Part shown: positions 33,695-45,841 of the stretch, piece after piece
Layout of the letters: each line of letters opens with the position of its first letter
Position numbering within the stretch: the first letter of the stretch is position 1
Source of the DNA: Phaeotremella fagi
Lineage: Eukaryota; Basidiomycota; Tremellomycetes; Tremellales; Phaeotremellaceae
Length of the DNA stretch: 64,000 nt
Direction: 5' to 3'
NCBI GenBank assembly: GCA_001599715.1
Contig: BCHU01000002.1
Span: 496,001 to 560,000, forward strand
Notes under the pieces: model-generated
The model's input: the letters and a program-made list of their open reading frames with translations, nothing else
The model's database searches: none
What the model was told of the DNA's origin: nothing
Position numbers and translations under genes: made by a program

Positions 33695-36600
33695 ATGTCG
33701 CACTCAACACAGTCACATTCACACTCACATTCGAATTCGAATTCACACTCAAACTCCCATTCCCATTCCCATTCGCACTCTCATTCACCAACAGCTGGTC
33801 CATCATCTCTGAGAAGTGTCAATGTATCCATACCATCACAATCTCAACCTCTTTATCAACATCATCAAAATCATAACCCGTATCCACCGATCCAATCGAT
33901 AGACAATGAACTTCCCCATTCAATCCAAATTCCACCAATCCATCTATACACGCCCAATCAGTTACAGCAAGAAAGATTGAAACCTCAGTTATCTTTACCT
34001 AACCTCCCTCATCCAAGTTATTATCAAAATTCACCAATGACCTCGACACCTTATGGTTATAATCAACCTATGATCTCGCCATATTATTCACCTCAAGGTC
34101 TTTTATCTGATGAGAATTCAGTTGGTTCTAATGGGATGACTGAATATTTCCCACCAGGAGTTCATCATCAGCCACCACCACTACAGCAGCCACAACAACC
34201 ACACCATCATCATCAGCAACGTCAACCAAACAGTCAACCTTTTACTTCACCAACTTGGCTTTCAACAACTCCACTTCAAACTCCTAACACTGTTACGAAT
34301 ACTCATGGTACAGGTAACAAATCGACTAGACAACAGTTCACAGCCTGCGGGGCATGTAGACATCGTCGAGTGAAATGCGATTTGAAGGATAGACAAGAAG
34401 CGGCCGATTTAGAAGCAGAAAGGGAAGGTGATGTAGGTCCTACCAGGAAACGTAGAAAGAGAGTTAGTTGTTCAAATTGTCAAGAGAGAGGAATGAATTG
34501 CATGTAAGTGGATGAATCAACAAACTGGACATCGCACTGATCAATTGATTTACAGAGACGAATACGCACCTATCAAAGCTCAAAAACAATTGAGACGAGG
34601 TAAAAGAATCTCGGAAATTGAAATGAGATACGGTAAAGCAGCTGCCAGCGCTGGTGTCACCCAAAGATCTGATTCCAGATCTGACTCTGAGAGTCCGAAA
34701 TTGAAGATTAAAGCAGAATTGATACCTGAATTAACAAAGGAATTCTTTGATTCAGCTTTCTTCAGAAGATTCCATGTACAGCGTGAGTACTGTATCGCTG
34801 ATTGATTACCAAGCTGACTACTGATCTAGGCCCTATAATCGAACCAAAAGATTTCGTCGGTAGATTCTTCGCGACTCCTACCCCATGCGCTGCAAATCTT
34901 GGACCAGCCGGGTCGATTCTATGTCACATTCTCTACGCCTGGGCGATATCTTATGGAGTCGATGAAAAGGGTCAATTAGATATTCCAGAGGGCGGTTCGA
35001 TCCCTTTAGAACCGATGAATCTTTTAGGTGTATCGGAAGGTGAAGTTAGACGTGAGGAGGAGAGACAAAGACGTAAAGCTAAAATGATCGGGGTGGTTCA
35101 AATCATTTTGAAGGAAATTGACGAATTCGGGTTAATGAGGAAACCTACTTGGGACGGTGTTAGAGCTTTGTTGTTGGTTCTACCTTTGACTGATGGTAGG
35201 TTTTTATGTAGGAATCAGGGATTGACTTTATAGGTATCTCAACCTCCGTGGAAAGATTGGCCATGTACGAAGCTGCCGTTTCGCAAGTTTTCGCACTTTG
35301 TTCACATGGGTCCATTGGATACGATGGACAGTTATCACAGACCTCTGCAGTCAACGGTGGAACCGATTCGTTTGATGGTCAAGATTTGCAAATGGTCAGA
35401 GTTAGGATCTATTGGTGTAAGTGGTGGTGTGGTATTTGAAAAAATCTACTGATTATACATAGACGCTTTCGTTCATGAGGGGATAACAACTGGACTTAAA
35501 GGTGGTCGATTGATTCTTGATGATGAAGACTTGGACACAATGACAGAGACGGTGAATCTACAAGCGTTGGTTCACGGCAATGAGTCACTTCAATCAGCAG
35601 CGAAAATGGCGACTGCTCCGATCAGATTAGCCGTGAGTCCAAACTCTATCGCAGATGTACTAACGACTACTACAGATGGCATGTCGATTGATCCATAAAG
35701 CTTTGACTGGTCCAAAAGCCAGAAGAAAAACGTCAGTCGATGGTGATCTCCTCAGAGAAGCCTGGGAAGCTTTGGAAGGTTGTTCAGAAGAATTTGAAGC
35801 TATCAAATATGCAGCTACGACTTCTGCTTATAATCATCAAGATGATATTATAAGATTCGCAGATGGTTGGGTGAGTACCACAAAATGGAACTCGAACTGT
35901 GATCGCTTATCAGTTTCTAGAAAATATTCTTGTTTGAAGCTCAAAACGTCATTAGAAGATCACTCGAGGAGAGATTAACGAATATCATGGCACAGCAAGG
36001 AACCGCTTATCTATCAGATGTTACCAGTGGAAACAACAGTCCGGAAGCTAAACAGGGTGATTCGATCAATATCCAACATCTTGTTGATATAGCTAGAAGT
36101 AAATGTGATGTTCAAATTACGAATATCATGGAGATCATCAAACGTCATGTTGGAACTAGGTAAGTTGGGAATGGGAATGGTTCTTTTGACTGGTACTGAC
36201 GTTGGATTAGATTCTTTGAATGGGACGCAAGTCTCGTTAGAGATGGTACTTATTACGCTGCTATACTTTTGGCTCGTGGCGGTGGCTCGGATCAGGATAT
36301 CGCCACATGTCTCCAAGCTTTGAATGTGGGTCGTGAACGCTGTTGGAACTTTGTAGTGTACTGACGTTAATCTAGGAACTTCGATGGGCGCATGCGAAAT
36401 CATGGGAAAGGTCTCAGGAGTGAGTCAAATCTGAGTTTTAAACACGACTTACTAACTCAAACCCTAGTCTTCGAAGAGAGTGGTTGGATAAACGCTCGAA
36501 CCCATCGAGCCATTCACAAAACATCTCGTTGTCACTTCAACAAGAAAGATTGATTTCAGGTTGGGATCCCTCGACTACCTATTCACTCGCTCCGTCATCT

Positions 36601-37095
36601 ATCATCCCCCATCATCCTAGAGCACCACCAGTTTCGATTCCAGATCATCAAACCCAGAACCAAACCCAGAACCACAACTCAATGTCAAACGGTACTTCAC
36701 CATATCCGTCACCCGACTTGATCTCAACAGGGTTCGACGAGAACAACAACCATCCCAATTCAAACAATTTCAGCGATATCACCACATCATCTAATTCGAC
36801 TATCATCGATTCGACCAGAAACTCGTTCGCCAGTCAAAGTGGAACCAGGAACAACAGTGTTTCGTTGCTTCACGGTGTCAGTCATGGGATTGAACAGAAT
36901 CATGGGTCGATACAGAATCTCTCTAAATGGGGTGGTTACGATCAGCAGCATCCACCAACGGTTCATGAGATGAATTCTGATTACTACCAGAATCAGAATC
37001 AGAATCAGCAGCAACAGCAACAACATAGTCCGCATGGTCAATATATTTTACAACCTGACGGAACACAGGTTTTCGTTCCCTTTTCAATGATGTAA
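33695..37095 (+). CDS. Zn2Cys6 fungal transcription factor
   Basis: DNA-binding regulator. About ten exons; the first runs 33695-34503 and later ones start near 34554, 34830, 35235, 35461, 35677, 35913, 36211, 36376 and 36469. The start at ATG 33695 precedes a Ser/His-rich repeat and a long Gln/Pro/His-rich region. The zinc cluster is TACGACRHRRVKC then CSNCQERGMNC (two C-x2-C-x6-C arms) with a loop of 30 residues between arms including TRKRRKR, much longer than usual. DEYAPIKAQKQLRRGKRISEIEMRYG is a linker and helix. The middle region (FFDSAFFRRFHVQRPIIEP, ANLGPAGSILCHILYAWAISYG, EWLDK) resembles the fungal-specific regulatory domain. The C-terminus is Asn/Gln rich (QNQNQNQQQQQQ). Target genes unknown; convergent with the GATA regulator. 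Confidence 0.8.
33707..33790 (+). repeat. Ser/His-coding hexanucleotide repeat
   Basis: Imperfect TCNCAN units encode alternating Ser-His/Asn (SHSHSHSNSNSHS...). In-frame microsatellite at the N-terminus of the zinc-cluster regulator, likely length-variable. Confidence 0.65.
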
Positions 37096-37661
37096 TTGGG
37101 ATGTTTGGGATGTCTACCAATCCATGGGACGTCAACTGGTTGACATGTTTCGTTTCTTGTCAAGTACCAAACGGATCTCTAATTTGAATCGTCCGTCTTC
37201 TCTTCATCATCATCAATTTTTATTTTTGGGTTTTATATACAGTCAAGTAAGAACGAAAAATGCATTGTTTCTCAATCATGACACCGTAGGGGATTGCATT
37301 TTGCAGGAAAGCCATCATTAAAATGTACATCCGATCGAATTGTAGAATAAAAATCTGTTTATGAAAACGGAAGACGAATAACCGAGAACTGTATTAAAGT
37401 GTATAATCTTGATCAGAACCAAATCATGAACCTAAACCTAAACCTGAACCTAGTGTTACAAGAGCCATCAGAGAAGAATAAAATTAATTGTAATAAACAC
37501 ACGCAAGATTGAAAATAATAATTGGATGAGACGAAAATGAATGAAAGAGGGATGTAATCGGGATTTCTAGAGTGTAAAAAGGGATGATTTGATGGATCTA
37601 CCACAACATGAAAAAGAATCTATTAAATACAAAAGGACGAGCCGAAACAAGAAACCTCTTT
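37096..37661. other. Convergent intergenic region
   Basis: 3' flanks of the two transcription factor genes. Holds a short AACCTA-type direct repeat at 37428-37454. No gene. Confidence 0.5.
37428..37454. repeat. Short AACCTA/AACCTG direct repeat
   Basis: Four to five imperfect hexamers in a row. Superficially telomere-like but far too short to be a telomere remnant. Confidence 0.45.
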
Positions 37662-40600
37662 CTACGAAGTACTAATCATCTGTGAATTGGTACTATTATC
37701 CTGAGACAGGTTCGATGGTATCTCTGAGATCCTTCTTTGTTTCTTGGTTCCACCGCCAGCTGTAGCTGTACCTGCACTCCCATTGATGGCGTTAAGAATG
37801 TTACCCGGTGAAGTCGGTGAGGTAGGTTTGGATTTAGTCGAACTGTTACTCTTGGTTCCTGAATTCTTTCTTGCTGGTGTTGCATCTTTTGAGGGTGGAT
37901 TGGCTCTATTCCTATTTGATTTCGCGTGTCAGTTTGGATTGACTTTGTGTAAGCAGGTTACTTACCTTTTCTTGATAACGTCTGTTTTTAATGATAAAGG
38001 TCTGACTACACCGTGTAATTTCTGTCACAAATGTTAGTAACTATCATCGATCCACTAGTTCACTTACATAGAACAATCCACAAGCGTTACACAAAGGTTG
38101 ACCTTCCGGATCACGTCTCCACAAAGGTGTATTGGTAGTTTGACAATTAGTGCAAACCGTAGCATTATCCCCAGTCATCATAATAGATCCAGGTCCCCCA
38201 TCAGAAGTCACCTCAGAATTCGGTGTCCCAGGCGTAGATTTGGTATTAATCAAAGAATTGGAATTCGAGTTCGGGTTCATCGTCAGGTTGATCGTTGAAT
38301 TGGTGTTTGAATTCGAGTTCAGGGATTTATTACCGATTTTAGGTGTTGACGTTATACTACTAGACGTTCTACTGTGACCGGATTTCAACGGTGCGATCTT
38401 GAGAGTTTGTAGATTCGGTGATGAATTCGATCGAATCGGTCCATCAGGCGCAATCACTCTTTCTACGTTTTTACCACCAACGGTCTTCGGTAATGGTCGA
38501 GTAACGATCGAAGGGGTTGGGGCGTTACTCGGAGATTCAATCGGTGAGAATTCGTTGTGATTGTTTCCGGGGACTGATTGACCTAAAACCTGACTGGGGT
38601 TGATATGTGTGAAAGGCGAAGCGGCCGCGTTGGCGTTGAGATACAGATGCATCAACTGTTGGAAATCAAATGGGTTATCACCTGTTGGTTGAGGTAACAT
38701 GTTCGGGTCAATGAATGCACTCGGTGAACCGAACGTCGATGCGGACGCTGTATTAGGTTGACTCCATTCATCAACGTTTGGTGGTGAGATTGGATTGTTA
38801 CCCCCAGCAGGCGTCGATGAACTTGCTGCAGCCAGATCAAAAAAGTTGTCATAGGATGTAGGGAAATTAAAAGTGAAATTTGAAGTTGGGAAATCACCTT
38901 CAGGTAATGGATTGTTGACACCACCATGAGGTGAAGCTTCGGCATGTCTCTTTCTGGTGTTTGACGGTGGTGGCATATCGTTTGAGACTGTATGATCGAA
39001 ACTTGTCTTTCTAACTCGACGAGGTAAGAATCCATACTGAGGATGGAAATTCTCTTCGTTGTGTTCGAACAAACCAGTACCCGCGATTCCAGGAACGACA
39101 TCTTTCATACCACTGTTAAGTGACATGTTCAGATGATCCGTCAACTGTTGAGCCGTAACGTTGTTTGGTGCCGATGAAGCGAAAATGTCATAAGCAGTTG
39201 CAGCTCGGACAGCTTGATCGTATTCAAACGACAGCGTCTGTTCCTGTCCATCCTCTGGTATAGTAGGGAAATCAGACGCTAAAAGAGGTTGAGAAGCGAA
39301 CATTGGATCAACAGACCAATGCGCTTGACCACTTGGCATAGTTTGAGCAAACGGTGGTGGGATTGCCGATCCGTTCAACGCCCCGTTCAAAACTCCATTA
39401 CCAGCGAGTAACTGATGAGCATGAGCTTCGGAACCTGAATCAAACATTCGAGTTCCACCGGGGAAAGCTGATCTACTTCGAGATCTTGATTGAGCTCTCC
39501 AATCCATTGCCATCCTAGAGCGTGATCGACTGGCTGTTCGCCAAGACATGTCCATGGATCTAGAGGGGTAAGTCAAGATTCACATCACAGCTTGGAAAGA
39601 CTTACTCTGGTTCATTCGTTTCCCCAGTTTGAGCTTGGAAACCGACAACCCTCGATTTCCCCTTGGATCTACCCCTCTCCATTTCGATACCTTTCTCAAA
39701 CTCTGCCAACTCAGCCAACGCATTAGTCGTCTCCTCCTCCTCTTTGACGACAGTCATTTCCTCGGATTTCTTCATTGTCAAATGCATCATTCTCCAAGTA
39801 AGATTCTCCATTCTCTGCCCGTTGGGTAAAGTTCCTTTGGCTCTGGCATAAGCTTTCCAAACTTGAGTGGCTAGAGGATCTTTCTTTGCCATTTCATCTG
39901 GTTGACTTATATCGGGTAAACCACCTGGACTACCTATTTCGGTGGAATGGGAAGGTCGACGTGAACCTGGGAAGGTTAATGGCAAAGATCCGACTGGAGC
40001 TTCACCGGGGGTAGTCGGACCCATTGAAGCGCGGGTAATAAAGAAATCGTCGTTGAGGATTTCAGTGACAATGTCTCCTGATTTTGGATTATCCGGTGAA
40101 GAAGCTGGATTCGATGATGGAGTGCTGTTGGCTTGTTTGGTTTGACTCGGTTGACCAGGTTGACCTTGTTGTCCTAACCCCATACCTATTCCCATACCCA
40201 TTCTGATAGCCATTTCGAGACCTACACTGCCGTACTGAGCTAAATGTCCGATAGCCAGACCAGGAGGCAGAGGGGGTAAACTAGCCAAGGAAAGACCGGA
40301 CGGCCAATCGGCTGAATCACCTTCGGGATTAGCCTCTTGCTGCGGTGCCGGTCGACTGGCAGAGATACCACTGGTGACTCGTGGAACCTGATATTCGGGT
40401 GCAGGTGGTTGAGGTGCTTCCTTTCGACGTGGTTTAATTGGAGGGTGTTTGGAAGAATTCGACTGAGGTTAGTTCTGCTTGTTTCAAATTACTTACGTCA
40501 GCTGGACTTCCTATTCCAATATCACTTCCGCCAGGGGTCGTAGCTGGTGTCTCGGCATATGGCATTCCTCTATCAGGCAGTGGCCAAGGTGTGGTAGGAG

Positions 40601-41555
40601 CACTCATGTTTTTATACCTATTAGTTGGGTAAGCGAAAGATGAAGAGAAACTCTGTGGTGGAGTTGGTAGAACGCCAGTTGCGTCGTTGAGAACAGTGTT
40701 CGGTGTGGGAGTTTGTGATTGCGAACCGTTGAGATCGAACGAATCACCAACACCGAAAGGATTGGCGAATTGCTGTTGCATCCGACGAGTCAGTAGACTA
40801 GAATTTTGTTGAGAATTTCTAGGTTGAGTCGGTTGAGGAACAGTAGGTAATTGTGGTGGTGGTTGCTGTTGAATGTTACCGTCTAAAGCACCCATGAAAT
40901 TAAAAGGTAAAGGGTTGTTACCAGCTGGTACAGCTTTCACTTGACTCTGTTCGATCAATTCTGCCAAACTAGCGAAGACGTTTGGATCGAAAATTTCACC
41001 GTTAGCGCCTCTAGGTGTATCCTCCATCGGTTGTAACCAACTTTGATTCGACCAATCTATGTTATCAGGTTGGAAGCCCCAAGGAGAAGGCGGTGGGTCT
41101 AACGGAGTGGTTGAAATCGGTGAAGGTCGGGATGAACGTGCTGCCGCATATTGAGCTGCGAAATTCGTGGTTTGTTGAGGCTGAGTAACTGAAGTGAACG
41201 GGTTACGACCAGAACTATTTCCTAATTGTGAATAATCGACTGGTGTCAACGGAGTCGGTGTGGTCGCGATTGAAGAATGATGATCGTTGTACACAGAGCC
41301 TTCTCTACTTAACGAAGGGTTGGGTACGAATTGATAAGATTGATTCCCAGGATGTGGGAAAGAATTTGAATTTCTAACATTGGGTGAAATCGTTGGTGTA
41401 GGAGGGTTCGAGTTGTGGGATTTTACAGGAACCTGTTTAGGTGCACTTCCACTTCCATTGACGTTCCCGTTCGAACTCCCACTTCCACCTCCAGAATCAA
41501 CAGTGAATCTACCTTTCTTACCACCAGAAGTTGTACGCCAGCGTGGCTGATCCAT
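37662..41555 (-). CDS. GAT1: GATA-type nitrogen regulator (AreA/Gat1-like)
   Basis: Transcription factor that activates nitrogen-scavenging genes when preferred nitrogen sources are absent. Exons, reading down: 41555 to about 40498 (then an intron ending at 40467), to about 39604, about 39558 to 38073, about 38027 to 37969, and about 37917 to stop 37662. The AreA N-terminal module is [38 protein letters not shown]. The single GATA finger is [41 protein letters not shown] (C-x2-C-x17-C-x2-C), followed by basic TDVIKKRNR; an intron splits it after LFY. Gln/Asn/Ser-rich regions surround both modules. Total about 1100 residues. A frame stays open upstream of ATG 41555 to a TAG acceptor at 41787, so an upstream exon may add about 75 residues. 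The Gat1 name rests on domain layout. Confidence 0.85.
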
Positions 41556-43447
41556 CGTTGTCGGTTTATTAGAACCGACGGTTGAGGATGCCGGACGAGG
41601 CGCTATAGGTTTAGGAAGGATAGGTTTGACTTTAGTAGGTGCTGTCGATGTGGTCGACTTTGGTGATGATTTAGATGAAGTTGTTGATCGAGGTGATGGA
41701 CCGGTAATGGGCGGAGATGGAGTTGATGTCGAAATGGTGGATTGGTTGGGTTGAGTTTGAACGTCCAGGTGGTAATGGAGTTTGGGCTAGAAAGGAGTTA
41801 GTACACAAAGAAAGAGAGAGAAAAAGCCGTGGGACCTTCGAAGGGGAGAAAGGAAATGTCAAGGTGAATCGGTAAGGGAGGGGGGAATTGGGTTTTGGAT
41901 TGAATTTAAAATAATAAAGTTGGGTGAAATGGGATGGTATTAAAGTCGAGTTTGATGGAGTTCTTTGATCAAAGTGATGAAAGAAGGATAGGATCGTGAT
42001 CCAGATGACCAATCTTTTTATTTTGAATTTTTGACTGGTGATTCGTTGGTTCCCATGAGGAATGACTTACCGATTTGGCCAGGTGTGAATCGCTTACTTC
42101 CAGATAGTGTCTTGGGATGTGGTTGCTATGGCTATTGATGAAGTAGTTGTTGATGAAGAAGCAATAGAATAGTGCACAAGACCTTTTGATGAGTTCTCAG
42201 TTGATGAGTCGAGGAGTAATGTCAGGTCGGCGTTATTCGGTGCGATGGCGAGAGGAGAGAAGGCAGTGAGAAGTTACTGTATGCTGTATTTGAAACGACG
42301 GAGGATTATCGTGTGTGTGTGGATGTGTGAGTGTTCTGATAGTTACTTTGCAATTAGATGAATTGATCAATGTAATGAAAGCTTTTTGATGTGGGGTGGT
42401 GTAGTAAAGTAGAGTAGAGTAGAGTAGTAGAGAGTAAGAAGAAGAGACAGTGGACGTTACAATGGCCCAGGCGTAACGTCCCAGTGAATGCCATACGATT
42501 GAATCCAAGGGTTCAAAGGGTCTTAAAAAGGGTTTAAACAAATCTCAGGGTCTCAACCCTAAACGTCCAAGCATCAACTCTGAGGAATCAATCTATTCGT
42601 GGCACTTGAATCCAACATCCAACACTCCGAGACAACAGGCCTTTGGCCTTTGAAGTTTTTCACTCCTCAGTAGGAACTACTTTACTTGGTGGATGCTTAT
42701 GTATGTATATATGTACCGTTGTATTGTAGCACTTGAACTACGATTTTATGTGCACGACGACGTTATTCATATTCTAGCTTGAACATCATAAGATAGCTTG
42801 TGCTCAGATAGCTCGTGCAGAAAATATCAATTCCAGAGGAAGAAAAATTTTCATTGAGATATCGTAAGAAGGAAACCGGGATGATCTGCATAAGAACGTC
42901 GTACTCACAGTATATTACATACAAGTTTATTGATTATTTTGAATCCAGAACATCAACCCAAAAAAACATTTTCTCATGTCTAACACTGATAAATCTTCTG
43001 TTTGCATAGTAGTAGTATACCTTACAGATCAGGCAGCGTACTTAAACGAAGTCTGCGACTCAGCCTGCAGGATAATTTAACTGTGTCAGGTATTCAGTTA
43101 CAGCTAACCACAAAGAAAAACTTGTAAACAAAGTGATCATAGCCGCCGAACCCGGTTCGCACGGAAGAATCTTTCTTGTTCAGTAAGTACTTGAAACGAA
43201 TAAAAAAACCTTTTACATAAAATCCCTATCCCTATAAAATTGAGGGTTTAAACATCTTACAGGTGGAATAAGGAAAATTAAAGTGTTGTGGCATTGTTAA
43301 AATTCGAAGCCACTTGAACGCGAATTTCAAGCCATACTTAACTTGACCCTCATGAGGGTTTGCTTCATGGAAGGTACTGCGATCAGTGGATTCATAGCTA
43401 CGAACAGTGTACAAATTCCAGTACTGCACCAAGCGATTCCGTTGTCC
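41556..43447. other. Intergenic, leader and promoter of GATA regulator
   Basis: Minus-strand leader of the GATA gene with a candidate 5' intron (donor GTAAGT near 42070, acceptor near 41787). A short AGTAG-type repeat is at 42408-42434. 42550-43440 shows no gene. Confidence 0.5.
42408..42434. repeat. AGTAG simple repeat
   Basis: Run of AGTAG pentamers in the GATA-gene upstream region. Confidence 0.6.
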
Positions 43448-45365
43448 CTACCATTTCATCGAACTTTCAATGATATATCTCAATTGCTCTTTCTCTTCAG
43501 CTTTGTCGTCCCTTGAAAGAATCGGTGCTAGATCCAAAACACGTCTTTGAGGTAAAACACCTTCGACCAACTACCCAATCAGTGGTATCCATAATAAGTC
43601 ACTTACGTTGGCAACATCGTCACTTCCATAACCGACAGCGTTCAATCCCCTAGGAACACCTAGACCATCCAAGAATTTCATAATTTCCTCACTCAATACG
43701 TCTCCAACAGCTTCATCGGAAACATTGTCTAATTCGTGTAAACGATCTTTACCGAGGAAAATGGCTGCGGCTTCACGATGTCTTTGTGGTGAAGATGGTG
43801 AGGTGAATTTGAAGACTGATGGCGCTGTTAAAGAAACGGCTACACCATGTGGGATCAATGGCACATCAGGTGAATAGGATGGGTGATGGTATTGGAGGTT
43901 CTTGGGTCGTCCTTTGTTAAGTGATGAGATGGGGTACGAGGCAGCGTGCTAAGATGGTAAGTTATATGTAGATGAAAAGGTGGATGAAGCCTACACAAAG
44001 ATGTACACCAGCATTACCAAAACCAATACCAGCGGTTGAAGCAGCAAGTCTAAAGGTTAACATCACTCTTAAACCTTTACTTACAGCATCTGGGCTCTAG
44101 CCTCTTCATCGCCAAATGGATCTCTCCCGATTCTAGGTAGATACTTTACGGTTTGTTCCATTGCCCATTTTGAGAAAATGTCTGAAATAGGATTAGATCC
44201 TTGGTACGCAGCTATGCGTCGTAAGTATATGAAGATACTGAAGCACAGTACTTACGTCGATTGATTGGGTTCTTGGGTCGTGGTGTACGTTCATAGAATT
44301 GGACTGCAGTCCAACCTAACCTATAAGCGTAGCTCATACAACGACCTACTCTCTAGAGCGTGGAAAAGAACGTCCAATCCAGCACTGATCGCTACTTCAC
44401 GTGGACAACTGGCGGTGTTGAGGGTATCAACGATACCAAGAGTTGGTTTCAATGCACGAGAAGCGATACCGGTCTTGAATTGTAGTGAAGGGATGTCAAG
44501 GATAGCAGTTCCAGTTGTTTCCGATCCGGTACCCTAGGGATTAGTGCTGAAAACAAAACAGACATACAGCAGTAGTTGGAACTAGACCGTTAGCGACGCC
44601 CTCTTTGACGACTTACTGGCAATAAGAGGTCTCAGCTTTTTTTCAATAGGTCTTCCCTTTCCAATGGGAGCGTTAATGAATTCCATCAAATCAGCTTCGG
44701 GGTAGCAAACAAAAAGATTCGCGGCTTTGGCAGTATCCATGGAACTGCCACCCCCAACAGCCAGGAAATGAGTGATATTCGCCGTTCTAGCGAAAGCAAT
44801 AGCGTCCTGTCGTTGGTGAGCTGAATTCTGCGTAGGACTCCACTCACATTCCAACTTTTGTCAGTAGGTTCAACGGCACATTTATCCCAGACGATATAAT
44901 CCAAACCCTCAGAGGTCAAACTCTGTTCGACGACTTTCATGACGTCTAATTTTGCTACATTTGGATCTGTGAAGATACCGATTTTGGCTGAAGCTCGTTC
45001 AGTGAACGGTAACTGGGAGATCATGTTTGAAAGATCCATTCCAACTTCACGTGTGGCATGAGCACCGAATCTAAGATTGGAAGCAGCCATCTGTTTGGTA
45101 GGTTCAGTTAGTGTCTATGGTTTGGGATGGGGGGACCCACTTCGAAAGCGTAATCACCGTCTCCTGGTGGTAGACCACCTCTTAGAGATCCGTCGATTGG
45201 AGTTGCCATGTTTCTGGTTAGTCCGTAGCGGTTTAATGTTGGGATCGGTGTAGGATGGTGGTGGTGGTGGTTGGTTGCGTGAGTTCGTCCACATCCTCTA
45301 CAACCTTGATTGGCTGTTAGACTTAGGAGTCGGACGATGGAAGCTCTGGATGCTGGTGGTGGCAT
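43448..45365 (-). CDS. Hydroxyacid-oxoacid transhydrogenase (iron-type ADH, mitochondrial)
   Basis: Oxidises 4-hydroxybutyrate-like hydroxyacids while reducing 2-oxoglutarate (EC 1.1.99.24), ADHFE1 family. ATG 45365; exons separated by introns near 45095-45135, 44830-44850, 44540-44610, 44230-44260, 44020-44080, 43880-43990 and 43575-43610; stop TAG at 43448. The N-terminus MPPPASRASIVRLLSLTAN and a His run before LNRYGLTRNMATP resemble a mitochondrial presequence. Enzyme hallmarks: FGAHATREVGMDL, THFLAVGGGSSMDTAKAANL (NAD-binding GGGS.DTAK), TTAGTGSETTGTAI, AGLDVLFHALESY (metal Asp/His), GFGNAGVHLCHAASYPIS (metal His residues) and IPHGVAVSLTAP. The ending QLRYIIESSMKW fits. About 500 residues. 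Likely housekeeping organic-acid metabolism. Confidence 0.87.
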
Positions 45366-45841
45366 GGTATGGGTGAGTTGGGGTTGTAGTTTGATTGGAT
45401 TGATAGTAGATGTGTGGAAGATTGGGAATAAGAAGATGGTAACAAGAAGGGATATATAGATGGTCAAGTGGGTTGTCGGTTCGGGCTCTCCATTACCGAT
45501 GAAGGGGGGGCACAATTAAGCAGTCGTCCCATGTACCAAGTGCATTACCTCGTAGTTGCTGTGCTTCGCCTTGTGTTCTCCTACACGCCATCCAATTAAC
45601 TGCAGTATCATCTAGAACCAAGAAGCATCTCAATGAAGGACAATCATCCACTCAATCCAACTTCAACTTGATATCCATCCATACTCAAACTCAACAAGTA
45701 ATTACCTTTGGCTCGTTTCAAACCCTCCGTAGCCCCTGACGTCAAAACTGAAATTATAACTCGAACCAAACCTAAAATCGTCAGCCTTCCTTTCCAATTC
45801 ACAACGTCTACGTCTAGTCTAAAAGACGTAGACCAACCGCG
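45366..45841. other. Divergent intergenic region
   Basis: Promoters of the transhydrogenase and the HIT gene. No gene. The last 30 bp hold a near-palindrome of GTCTACG/AGACGTAG at about 45807-45832. Confidence 0.45.

Noticed and set aside
36787..37041. Hydrophobic Leu-rich minus-strand frame
   Set aside because: Antisense of the Gln/Asn repeats in the zinc-cluster regulator.
37428..37454. Telomere-like AACCTA hexamers
   Set aside because: Only four to five imperfect units in a convergent 3' region; conserved genes on both sides argue against a telomere or a fusion scar.
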